DNA from: Pseudanabaena minima
GTDB taxonomy: Bacteria; Cyanobacteriota; Cyanobacteriia; Pseudanabaenales; Pseudanabaenaceae
Length of the DNA stretch: 64,000 nt
Direction of reading: 5' to 3'
Assembly: GCF_051131155.1 (NCBI RefSeq)
Contig: NZ_CP159508.1
Location: 2,108,001-2,172,000 of the forward strand
The notes below the pieces were generated by a model, which did not search any database, had not been told where the DNA came from, and saw only the letters and a list, made by a program, of their open reading frames with translations. This document shows positions 34,520-41,781 of this stretch, in pieces (the first letter of the stretch is position 1; every line of letters begins with the position of its first letter). Made by a program: the position numbers and the translations under genes.

Positions 34520-35371
34520 CTAATCTTTAGAAACAGTCGGGTCGCGACTCTTCACCAAAGTTTGCGATGGCGAGAGCAAGCAGATCTGTAAACCTACAGG
34601 CGTAATAATCGTCACAGCCTCCACATCAAAGACTTGACGCAGATTATCGGGAGTAATGACATCTGCCGATCGCCCGATCGCTTTGATTACGCCCTGCTTT
34701 AACATCGCTAGGCGATCGCTATAGCGCATCGCGAGATTAATGTCATGCAGCACCGTAATGATCGACAATTGCCGCTCTTGATTGAGGGTCTTCAGCAGTT
34801 CCAATAGTTCTAATTGATGATGCAAATCCAAAAATGTGGTTGGTTCATCTAGCAAGAGAACTTGAGGATTTTGGGCTAAGGTTAAGGCTAAAAAAGCCCT
34901 TTGGCGCTCACCACCCGAAAGCTGTTCGACAGGGCGATCTCTTAATTCGGTGAGTTGCGTTTGAGCGATCGCTGTCTCCACCATTTGCCGATCCTCCACA
35001 TCCAAATCCCATTGCCACCAAGGTTGATGGGGCGTGCGTCCAAGACTCACTAGTTGTCGCACCGTCAAACCCGATGGAACCGTCTGCTGTTGCGGCAAAA
35101 TCGCTAACTGTCTGGCAACAACATTGGCAGGCTGTTGGTGAATGGCTTTACCATCGAGTAAAACCGTACCTGTTTGCGGGGTCAGAATCCGACTACATAG
35201 CTTCAGCAAAGTCGATTTGCCTGAACCATTAGCGCCCACTAAACTCAACCACTCTCCTTTATGGAGAGATAGGGAAACATTCTGCAAAATTGTCTGCTTG
35301 CCATAGCCACCGACAAGATTTTGCGCCTCTAACAATGCATCAGAGAGATTATATTCTAGGGAATCTTCCAT
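34520..35371 (-). CDS. Iron-chelate/B12-type ABC transporter ATP-binding protein (FecE/FhuC type)
   Basis: This 283-residue ATPase energises the importer. Visible are Walker A GANGSGKST, the signature LSGGERQRAFLALTLAQNP and Walker B VLLLDEPTTFLD, followed by the H-loop VLHDINLA. The ATG at 35371 is chosen because it directly begins the domain and lies two nt after the permease stop codon; longer readings run back inside the permease gene. GAGAGG serves as ribosome-binding site. The pair with FecCD is thus tightly coupled. Confidence 0.93.
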   Translation of the reverse strand: MEDSLEYNLSDALLEAQNLVGGYGKQTILQNVSLSLHKGEWLSLVGANGSGKSTLLKLCSRILTPQTGTVLLDGKAIHQQPANVVARQLAILPQQQTVPSGLTVRQLVSLGRTPHQPWWQWDLDVEDRQMVETAIAQTQLTELRDRPVEQLSGGERQRAFLALTLAQNPQVLLLDEPTTFLDLHHQLELLELLKTLNQERQLSIITVLHDINLAMRYSDRLAMLKQGVIKAIGRSADVITPDNLRQVFDVEAVTIITPVGLQICLLSPSQTLVKSRDPTVSKD

Positions 35372-35373
35372 TA

Positions 35374-36399
35374 CTAACCTCTCTGACCGCGCCGATAGAG
35401 TAGCCAGATAAATAAAGGTGAACCGAGCAACGCCGTCACTGCGCCTACAGGTAATTCCACTGTGCCGAGTCGCGATAGCAAATCCGCCAACGTCAGCACC
35501 CATGCACCACCGATCGCGGAACAGGGCAAAATCCATCGGTAATCAGAACCAACGAGCAAGCGCACACCGTGCGGCACAACTAAACCGACAAAGCCAATTA
35601 GTCCCGCCATACTCACAGCACTTGCGGCGAGTAAACTTGCCACTGCACCAATCGCTAAACGCGATCGCACTAGGGAAGTTCCTAAACCTGATGCGAGGTC
35701 ATCACCAAGATTTAGCAAATTCAGGGGACGCGCTAATAGACAACCTGCAATTAGCGCCATACCGACATAAGGCGCAACATTATTTACCTCATTCCAGCCA
35801 CGTCCATTCAGGCTACCAATCAGCCAATTTAGCGCCGACTGAATTCTGCCATCATCGGCAAGTAAGAGCAAAGTAGTTTGGATTGCGCCAAACATCGAAC
35901 TAATCGCCACACCTGCCAAAATTAAGCGCTCAACGGATAAACCTCCGCCCAAATAGCCAAGGGTGTACACAAGAATTGCCGTAGCGATCGCACCAAACCA
36001 AGCACCTACTGGAACTAAAGTCTGAGCTACGCCAAGGGTAATCATGGCGATCGCGACGAGTCCTGCCCCTGCGGAAATCCCTAACACAAAGGGATCAGCA
36101 AGTCCATTTCGCAACATTCCTTGCAGCAAAGCTCCTGACATTCCCAGTGCCGCACCAACCACCATCGCCGCTATGATGCGTGGTAATCGCAATTCCCAAA
36201 TAATCGTTTGATTGACCGATTCTCCTTGATGCCAAAGTGCTTGCCAGAGTTCATTCCAACCCATCGGTACGGCTCCTTGGCATAGGGAAACTGCCATGGT
36301 AATAAGCAGTCCGACTGTCAACAAAACTAGCGTGGGCAGGAAGCGATCGCGCAGCAGATGATTAAATTTAACTTTCTGATTTACTTTCTGAACTATCAT
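35374..36399 (-). CDS. FecCD-family ABC transporter permease
   Basis: This 341-residue inner-membrane permease for siderophore or cobalamin uptake shows about ten hydrophobic segments. Family signatures are ELRLPRIIAAMVVGAALGMSGALLQGMLRNGLADPFVLGISAGAGL and GLIGFVGLVVPHGVRLLVGSDYRWILP. A single permease gene implies a homodimer. It follows the flavodoxin gene by 25 nt and precedes the ATPase by 2 nt, placing iron uptake and iron-stress genes in one probable transcription unit. Confidence 0.93.
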   Translation of the reverse strand: MIVQKVNQKVKFNHLLRDRFLPTLVLLTVGLLITMAVSLCQGAVPMGWNELWQALWHQGESVNQTIIWELRLPRIIAAMVVGAALGMSGALLQGMLRNGLADPFVLGISAGAGLVAIAMITLGVAQTLVPVGAWFGAIATAILVYTLGYLGGGLSVERLILAGVAISSMFGAIQTTLLLLADDGRIQSALNWLIGSLNGRGWNEVNNVAPYVGMALIAGCLLARPLNLLNLGDDLASGLGTSLVRSRLAIGAVASLLAASAVSMAGLIGFVGLVVPHGVRLLVGSDYRWILPCSAIGGAWVLTLADLLSRLGTVELPVGAVTALLGSPLFIWLLYRRGQRG

Positions 36400-36424
36400 T
36401 AATCTAAATTAACCTAAGAATTCT

Positions 36425-36934
36425 TTAGACACCGAACTCAGACCTCAAGAGTGTTACCCACTTCTTCAATCTCTGCTCCGTCAAATCTGATTGATTGGTA
36501 TCATCAAGAGCCAGACCGACAAATTTACCATTGCGAACTGCCTTGGATACATCAAAATCATAGCCTTCCGTTGACCAATAGCCAACAGTCTTGCCACCAC
36601 GTTCAGCGATTTTCTCTTCGAGAATACCGATCGCATCTAAGAAATTATCCGCATAGCCAACCTGATCACCACAACCGAAATAAGCAACTTTCTTACCAGA
36701 AAAATCAAGATCATCAAGTTCAGGAAATAATCCTTCCCAATCCGATTGAAGCTCACCAATATTCCAAGTTGGACAACCAATAATCAAGCAGTCGTAGTCT
36801 AGCAGATCACTAGAATCGGCTTTAGCGACATCATGCAGATCGACTAATCCCGAACCAAATATTTTTTGGATTTCTTCAGCCGCACTCTCCGTATTGCCAG
36901 TCTGAGTTCCAAAAAACAAACCAATCTTAGCCAT
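36425..36934 (-). CDS. isiB: Flavodoxin (iron-stress electron carrier)
   Basis: This 169-residue long-chain flavodoxin replaces ferredoxin when iron is scarce, taking electrons from photosystem I. The FMN phosphate loop FGTQTGNTESAAEEI, PTWNIGELQSDWEGLF and FGCGDQVGYADNFLDAIG are typical. The short C-terminal LTEQRLKKWVTLLRSEFGV closes the fold. Its neighbours isiA (upstream) and iron-import genes (downstream) fit the isiAB context. Confidence 0.95.
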   Translation of the reverse strand: MAKIGLFFGTQTGNTESAAEEIQKIFGSGLVDLHDVAKADSSDLLDYDCLIIGCPTWNIGELQSDWEGLFPELDDLDFSGKKVAYFGCGDQVGYADNFLDAIGILEEKIAERGGKTVGYWSTEGYDFDVSKAVRNGKFVGLALDDTNQSDLTEQRLKKWVTLLRSEFGV

Positions 36935-36985
36935 AGATATATTTTTCCTTGTTTAGAGTAAGCAAATGTCGAGAATGTTGAAGAT

Positions 36986-37639
36986 TTAGATAGGAGATTC
37001 CCAAAAAGAAGGAAATATTTTTTCAGGAAAATCTTGATGTAATGTCAAATAGTGATTTTTCCAACTGAGTAAACCCTGTATTCGGAGTTGATTAAGCGAT
37101 CGCGTCATGGTTACTCTAGTTGAGCCAATTGTATCGGCAATATCTTGATGGGTGAGCTTGATACCGATAGTGATGCCGCGATCGCAAGGTTGTCCAAACT
37201 TGTCTGACAACCAAGATAGAAACTTCTTGAGTTTTAGGTCGATCGTTCGACAATGAGCGATGCTTAGTAACTGTTGTGTCTGTTGGCAATGATTAATAAT
37301 TGCTGTAGAAGCCTGTTCCCATAAAATCGATGGCAAAACTTCCAATTCAACATCATTCAAGCATTGAATCTGATAAGGATCGAGAGTTGACATGAGGCTC
37401 CCGACAATATCACCTTCTTTCCATAAACCCAAGACAATTTGGTTACCATCTTCGTCCCAAGTCATCGTCCGCACAATTCCCTTTTTGATGCACCACAATA
37501 CATCGTTGCGAAGTGGAACATACTCATACCGCTTGAAGTTGTAGATCTTAAGTCCATGATTGGCAAGATGTAAAAATTTGGGAGGTTCGATTGAAATTGA
37601 TAAATGATTATCAGCTAATTTAACGAATGTGGAATTCAT
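36986..37639 (-). CDS. Crp/Fnr-family transcriptional regulator
   Basis: This 217-residue regulator has an N-terminal cyclic-nucleotide-type beta-roll (about 35-115, with YVPLRNDVLWCIKKGIVRTMTWDEDGNQIVLGLWKEGDIVGSL) and a C-terminal winged helix (about 150-200, KLTHQDIADTIGSTRVTMTRSLNQLRIQGLLS). The cAMP phosphate-binding RAA signature is not evident, so another signal, or none, is likely. NtcA-like by general form, but I would not call it NtcA. It lies between a 29-residue peptide gene and isiB, so it may control the iron-stress genes around it; that is inference. Confidence 0.88.
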   Translation of the reverse strand: MNSTFVKLADNHLSISIEPPKFLHLANHGLKIYNFKRYEYVPLRNDVLWCIKKGIVRTMTWDEDGNQIVLGLWKEGDIVGSLMSTLDPYQIQCLNDVELEVLPSILWEQASTAIINHCQQTQQLLSIAHCRTIDLKLKKFLSWLSDKFGQPCDRGITIGIKLTHQDIADTIGSTRVTMTRSLNQLRIQGLLSWKNHYLTLHQDFPEKIFPSFWESPI

Positions 37640-37668
37640 GACTTGAACCTCTATAAAGCTCTATATAT

Positions 37669-37758
37669 TTACCTCTGGATCAAGGTCATCAGTAACCAAA
37701 AGTTGACCAGATAAGTTAATGAAGCGATCGTGAGCAGACCACCAAGAAACATCGCCAT
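37669..37758 (-). CDS. Putative 29-residue single-helix membrane peptide
   Basis: A short frame reads MAMFLGGLLTIASLTYLVN then FWLLMTLIQR and stops at TAA. Almost all of it would be one transmembrane helix, with Arg only at the end, like small photosystem or cytochrome subunits. It sits between isiA (66 nt downstream of its stop) and the Crp-type gene (29 nt before its start), in the same direction. GAGAAC before the ATG is a weak ribosome site. I do not recognise the family; expression is unproven. Confidence 0.5.
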   Translation of the reverse strand: MAMFLGGLLTIASLTYLVNFWLLMTLIQR

Positions 37759-37783
37759 GATTTAGTTCTCTAATATTTTTTTT

Positions 37784-37819
37784 CTTTTCAAAGGCGTGGC
37801 TTTGCCACACCTTTGAAAG
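37784..37819 (-). terminator. Stem-loop just after isiA
   Basis: CTTTTCAAAGGCGTGGC pairs with GCCACACCTTTGAAAG around a TTT loop, 5 nt beyond the isiA stop. As a partial terminator it would give high isiA and lower downstream expression. Confidence 0.65.
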
Positions 37820-37824
37820 CGAGG

Positions 37825-38856
37825 TTATTCCGCAGTCGACATATTCAAAGCCCGACTAACACGACTGAAATCAAAGCCGATCGCCTTCAGTGCATGATAC
37901 AAATGTCCTTGCAAGAAGAAGAAGGCAAGAATGAAATGGGCATTAGCTAACCAGCAACGGGGAGTATGCGCTCCCAAAGGTAAAGAAACAGTGTCAGCAT
38001 AGAAAGGCATCACACTCAGTTTCACTTGCAAAACTTCGCCATAGAACTCCACAGGATAAGCAAGAGTATTTACCGCACAGAAGTAAGAAGCAACAAAACC
38101 AGCTAGAGCGATTCCACCTAAGGAATAGGACAAAATTGCTTCACTAGAAAAAATCAAGACTCTCTTTGCCCAAGCCATTGGCGGCATGACAATATGCCAA
38201 ATCCCACCGCCAATCATCATCAGTCCGACATAAATATGACCACCAACCAAGTCTTCTAGGTTATTTACATCGGCAAAATGGGTTTGATAACCATAGATAG
38301 TTAGAGGATTTAGCGTTGGATCGGTAACCACCCTCACAGCGTGAATTGTGGAATCATAAAGCCCACCCCAGTACATTGCTTTTGCCGTCAGCAATAATGC
38401 ACCAGCCCCCAAGAACAATAAATGATGTCCCAAGATGATCCCCAATTTGCGCGAGTCAGTCCATTCAAAGTGGAAATTTTTGGCAAAGCCCTTAAGTTCT
38501 TTAAGACTAGCTGGAGTTTTGGTGAGGTGAAACAAGGCTCCTGCCGCTAAAACTGCGGATGCGATCAGGTGGATTGAGCCAATCACAAAATAGGAATAAC
38601 TATCAATAATAATACCACCTTCACCAACGCCAATTCCTAAAGAAGCAAGATGGGGCAGTAAAATTAAGCCTTGGCTACCCATCGGCAGATCAGCTCGATA
38701 CCAAGAGATTTCATACAAAGTAAACGCACCAGCCCAAAAAGCAATCAATGCGGCTTGAGCCACATGCGCCACGATAAAAAGACCAGATAGATCGGCAAAA
38801 CGGGCATTTCCTGCCCACCAATCAGATTTTACGTTAGGGTTTTCAGAGATTTGCAT
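37825..38856 (-). CDS. isiA: Iron-stress chlorophyll-binding antenna protein IsiA (CP43')
   Basis: This 343-residue six-helix chlorophyll a protein forms rings around photosystem I under iron or high-light stress. CP43/Pcb-family segments are visible: WWAGNARFADLSGLFIVAHVAQAALIAFWAGAFTLYE, GHHLLFLGAGALLLTAKAMYWGGLYD, LEDLVGGHIYVGLMMIGGGIWHI, and the C-terminal LANAHFILAFFFLQGHLYHALKAIGFDFSRVSRALN. The large lumenal loop of true CP43 is missing, as in IsiA. It is first in the iron island and has two Fur-like boxes upstream. Confidence 0.94.
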   Translation of the reverse strand: MQISENPNVKSDWWAGNARFADLSGLFIVAHVAQAALIAFWAGAFTLYEISWYRADLPMGSQGLILLPHLASLGIGVGEGGIIIDSYSYFVIGSIHLIASAVLAAGALFHLTKTPASLKELKGFAKNFHFEWTDSRKLGIILGHHLLFLGAGALLLTAKAMYWGGLYDSTIHAVRVVTDPTLNPLTIYGYQTHFADVNNLEDLVGGHIYVGLMMIGGGIWHIVMPPMAWAKRVLIFSSEAILSYSLGGIALAGFVASYFCAVNTLAYPVEFYGEVLQVKLSVMPFYADTVSLPLGAHTPRCWLANAHFILAFFFLQGHLYHALKAIGFDFSRVSRALNMSTAE

Positions 38857-38912
38857 AGCTACCTAGAATCAACAATAAGTTATCAAAAGTTAAGATTTTG
38901 AGATGCAACTAA

Positions 38913-38980
38913 TAGGAATTACTCTCAATAATTTGCTTCTTTTATCCTACTTGAGAAACCTTTATTGAGAATTACTTTCA
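38913..38980 (-). promoter_or_regulatory. Two Fur-box-like sites upstream of isiA
   Basis: TAGGAATTACTCTCA (38913-38927) and TGAGAATTACTTTCA (38966-38980) share AATTACTYTCA as direct repeats. The second matches the TGATAAT-N-ATTATCA form at 11 of 14 defined positions. The same TTGAGAATTACT occurs before exbB. Fur control of isiA is well established in cyanobacteria; the assignment of these exact sites is inference. Confidence 0.55.
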
Positions 38981-39013
38981 TTAGAATCTTAACAAAACTT
39001 AATTATGGGTTGT

Positions 39014-39044
39014 TTTAGTGGCGCGGCGAAGCTGCGCCACTAAA
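39014..39044. repeat. Palindrome between isiA and the divergent methyltransferase gene
   Basis: TTTAGTGGCGC / GCGCCACTAAA pairs perfectly around GGCGAAGCT. It lies in the divergent intergenic region, 52 nt before the methyltransferase start; the role is unclear. Confidence 0.5.
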
Positions 39045-39095
39045 GCATTTTTGAGTATGATTAAGTTCTTATCTCTTCTCTTTTGCTAACCATCT

Positions 39096-39755
39096 ATGCA
39101 ACTTGCCTCAGAACAACGTACCAAACTTGATAACTCTGATGATGCGCTGTTCTATGACTATCCGCGCTTTGTCACCCATGTAGACGATCGCTTTATTCAG
39201 CAATTGACAGAGCTTTATCGTCAGAGATTGCAGCCCAATACAAGAATTCTTGATTTGATGAGTAGTTGGGTGTCGCATCTACCCGAAGATATGGAATTTA
39301 GCCATGTAGAGGGACATGGACTGAATGCTGAGGAATTGGCACGAAATCCGCGCTTAAATCATTATTTTGTCCAAAATCTCAATCAGCAACAGGTATTACC
39401 CTTTGCTGATCAATCCTTTGATGCCGTGTTAAACACAGTCTCCGTACAGTATTTGCAATATCCAGAAGCTGTATTTGCCGAAATTCATCGCATTCTCAAA
39501 GTTGGTGGAATCACAATTATTAGTTTCTCAAATCGGATGTTTTATCAGAAAGCAATTCAAGCATGGCGGGACACTGAAGAAAGCGATCGCACTAAGTTGG
39601 TCTTTAAGTATTTTGCTTCTGTGCCGAAAGGGTTTTCCCGTCCTGAACTAGTGGCAAATGTGCGCCCAAGTTCTCCTTTGTTAGCAATGTTTGGTATGGG
39701 TAGCAGCGATCCGTTTTATGCTGTAGTAGCAACTCGTTGCGAACTTGAAAACTAA
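39096..39755 (+). CDS. SAM-dependent methyltransferase (type 11-like)
   Basis: This 219-residue protein has a class I methyltransferase core: TRILDLMSSWVSHLPEDMEFSHVEGHGLNAEEL, then LPFADQSFDAVLNTVSVQYLQYPEAVFAEIHRILKVGGITIISFSNR. Motif I is atypical because LDLMSSWVSH replaces the usual glycine-rich loop. The target is unknown. It is divergent from isiA and ends at a hairpin. No operon partner is seen. Confidence 0.83.
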   Translation: MQLASEQRTKLDNSDDALFYDYPRFVTHVDDRFIQQLTELYRQRLQPNTRILDLMSSWVSHLPEDMEFSHVEGHGLNAEELARNPRLNHYFVQNLNQQQVLPFADQSFDAVLNTVSVQYLQYPEAVFAEIHRILKVGGITIISFSNRMFYQKAIQAWRDTEESDRTKLVFKYFASVPKGFSRPELVANVRPSSPLLAMFGMGSSDPFYAVVATRCELEN

Positions 39756-39763
39756 ACCACCAG

Positions 39764-39803
39764 ATTTTTTAAAAGTGGAGCAAAGCTCCACTTTTAAAAA
39801 ATT
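39764..39803 (+). terminator. Stem-loop after the methyltransferase gene
   Basis: An 18-bp A/T-flanked stem around GTGGAGC-aaa-GCTCCAC lies 9 nt after the stop codon at 39755. Confidence 0.8.
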
Positions 39804-39857
39804 TTGGGTTTTAATTTAGCGCAAAGCGCTATAGCAATGTGAATTTGGCAAAATAGA

Positions 39858-40889
39858 ATGACTGATGTTTTAATAATTGGCGGCGGGATAATTGGCTTAG
39901 CGACAGCGATCGCCCTTTCTCAAAAAGGCGCAAACGTGACTGTGGTTGAGCGAGATTTTTGTGGACGTGGCGCAACATGGGCAGCCGCAGGAATGCTCGC
40001 ACCTGAAGCAGAACGACTAGAGGGAGATCTCCTAGAGTTTGGGATTCGCAGTCGGGAAATGTATCCGCAATGGATAGCGAACTTGATGCGATTATCAGGA
40101 CAAGACTGCGGCTACTGGTGTTGTGGGATGATCGCGCCAGTTTTAGAAGAAAGAGATCGCCAAGTTATCTCTGAACATCCCAAATATATTAATCGAGAAG
40201 AATCTCGCAAACGTCAATCTGGCTTAGGGGAAGATATTTTAGGCTCTCTATGGTTACCTGAAGATGGACAAGTTAACAATCGCAAACTTATCCAAGCTCT
40301 ATTAACAACTGCGCGATCACTCTCAATTAAAATCCTAGAAGGAACAACGGTCTATCAAATAGTGCGTGACCAAAATCGTGTGACGCATCTCGATACTAGT
40401 GCTGGTAAATTGCAGAGCGATCGCTATGTGTTGGCAACAGGGGCTTGGACGCAATCGCTGCTGCCTTTGCCGATTAAACCCATCAAAGGACAAATGCTTT
40501 CAGTATTTGATGGCGATCGTAAATTACAACGAGTGATTTATGCACCAAGTTGCTATATTGTGCCGCGCCAAGATGGAACTATTGTGATCGGTGCAACGGT
40601 TGAGGATAATGGCTTCTCGCAGGGTAATACCGCCGCAGGAATAGCTCAATTATTAAACAGAGCCATTGCTGTATATCCTGCGATCGCCGATATGCAAATC
40701 ACTGAAACATGGTGGGGATTCCGTCCCCATGCGCCCAATGAAGTTCCACTGCTAGGGGCTAGTGATTATGAAAATCTAATTTTGGCAACGGGGCATTATC
40801 GCAATGGGATTCTCTTCGCACCAATTACAGCTAAACTAATCACCGATTTTATGGTTGATGGCATAACCGATTCTATCTATTTGCAGTAA
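39858..40889 (+). CDS. thiO: Glycine oxidase ThiO
   Basis: This 343-residue FAD-dependent amine oxidase should oxidise glycine to dehydroglycine for thiazole (thiamine) synthesis. It has the N-terminal Rossmann motif DVLIIGGGIIGLATAIALSQKGANVTVVE, the GATWAAAGMLAPEAE segment characteristic of ThiO, and the C-terminal WWGFRPHAPNEVPLLG...LATGHYRNGILFAPITAKL. It is not fused to ThiG here, unlike in some cyanobacteria. A short AT-rich leader precedes the ATG. Confidence 0.92.
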   Translation: MTDVLIIGGGIIGLATAIALSQKGANVTVVERDFCGRGATWAAAGMLAPEAERLEGDLLEFGIRSREMYPQWIANLMRLSGQDCGYWCCGMIAPVLEERDRQVISEHPKYINREESRKRQSGLGEDILGSLWLPEDGQVNNRKLIQALLTTARSLSIKILEGTTVYQIVRDQNRVTHLDTSAGKLQSDRYVLATGAWTQSLLPLPIKPIKGQMLSVFDGDRKLQRVIYAPSCYIVPRQDGTIVIGATVEDNGFSQGNTAAGIAQLLNRAIAVYPAIADMQITETWWGFRPHAPNEVPLLGASDYENLILATGHYRNGILFAPITAKLITDFMVDGITDSIYLQ

Positions 40890-40924
40890 CTTAAAAGCCA
40901 TGCGAAGCATGGCTTTTAAGTTAC
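40886..40924. terminator. Shared terminator of thiO and the Uma2 gene
   Basis: An 18-bp perfect stem (GTAACTTAAAAGCCATGC / its complement, GAA loop) contains the stop codons of both convergent genes. Confidence 0.85.
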
Positions 40925-41493
40925 TAGAATGTAACGCGCTTGTATAAATCTCGCAAACTAATTTCAAAATTTACTGATTCTAGTTTTAGAATTGCATCTT
41001 CACCTAAATATTCAGTTACGATCCACCTGCCATCATTTTGCTTAGTATATTGATCCACGCCATAACTACTTTGATCGATAAGAATATATTCTTTAAAACT
41101 AGCAATAGAACGATAAAGCTTAAACTTATTGGAGCGATCATATTCTCCTGTGGAGTTAGAGAGAACTTCGACAATTAAGCAAGGATTAGTAATCCCTGTC
41201 TGTTTCTCATCTGTAAAAACTGGCTGTCCCTCAACCACCATCACGTCAGGATAGGTGTAGCGCTTCTGATCTGGCATCCATAGACGCATATCACTCATAA
41301 AGACAGCGTAATCTAAATCTTCTAGAGCTAACAAAATTCGAGCTAGAAACTTAGCAGTCAAAATATTATGATTTGCCGTTGCACCTGCCATAGGTATGAT
41401 CTCTCCGTTGACAAATTCACTTTTAAACTCAGCTTTTTCTTCTAGTTCAAGATATTCATCTACGGTGTAGCGCTTAGTTGTTGCAAGTACCAT
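40924..41493 (-). CDS. Uma2 family PD-(D/E)XK endonuclease-like protein
   Basis: This 189-residue Uma2/DUF820 member is the paralogue of the one at 2009-2584. It has YTVDEYLELEEKAEFKSEFVNGEIIPMAGAT, the metal-site region TYPDVMVVEGQPVF, NPCLIVEVLSNSTGEYDRSNKFKLYRSIASFKEYILIDQ and a C-terminal LYKRV. The family fold suggests nuclease activity; the role is not established. It is convergent with thiO and has MITE-like repeats upstream of its start. Confidence 0.9.
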   Translation of the reverse strand: MVLATTKRYTVDEYLELEEKAEFKSEFVNGEIIPMAGATANHNILTAKFLARILLALEDLDYAVFMSDMRLWMPDQKRYTYPDVMVVEGQPVFTDEKQTGITNPCLIVEVLSNSTGEYDRSNKFKLYRSIASFKEYILIDQSSYGVDQYTKQNDGRWIVTEYLGEDAILKLESVNFEISLRDLYKRVTF

Positions 41494-41523
41494 GAGTTTT
41501 TAGCCTCCCAACTTTGATTCAAT

Positions 41524-41743
41524 TATAGCTATAGTCACCTGTATCAGGACAAATCAAAACCCAAATAGTGAGAGGCGGCGCGAAGCGCCGCCTCTCACTA
41601 TTTGGGTTTTATACCAATTCACGAAAGTGTGGCAACACTTTTGTGAATTAAAAACCAAACCCAGTAAGGGTTTTAAAAACGCAAAATGGCGTAGCCATTT
41701 TGTGTTTTGGTATTATGTCCTAACAAGCATGGCGACAGCTATA
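41524..41743. repeat. Composite TATAGCTG-family element with a nested palindrome
   Basis: The outer ends are TATAGCTATAGTC/AGGACA and TGTCCT/GGCGACAGCTATA, as in the simple copies. Inside are a first hairpin (AAAACCCAAATAGTGA arms, tip inverted relative to the others, 41574-41592), a second imperfect repeat (ATTCACGAAAGTGT / ACACTTTTGTGAAT) and an AAAATGGC-gta-GCCATTTT hairpin. It looks like one repeat inserted into another. Confidence 0.7.
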
Positions 41744-41781
41744 TATACGAAGGGCAGAGCCTCGCTCCGACCTTCGTAGTT

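Noticed and set aside
35372..35536. N-terminal extension of the FecE-type ATPase
   Set aside because: The extension overlaps the permease gene and the domain begins right after the ATG at 35371.
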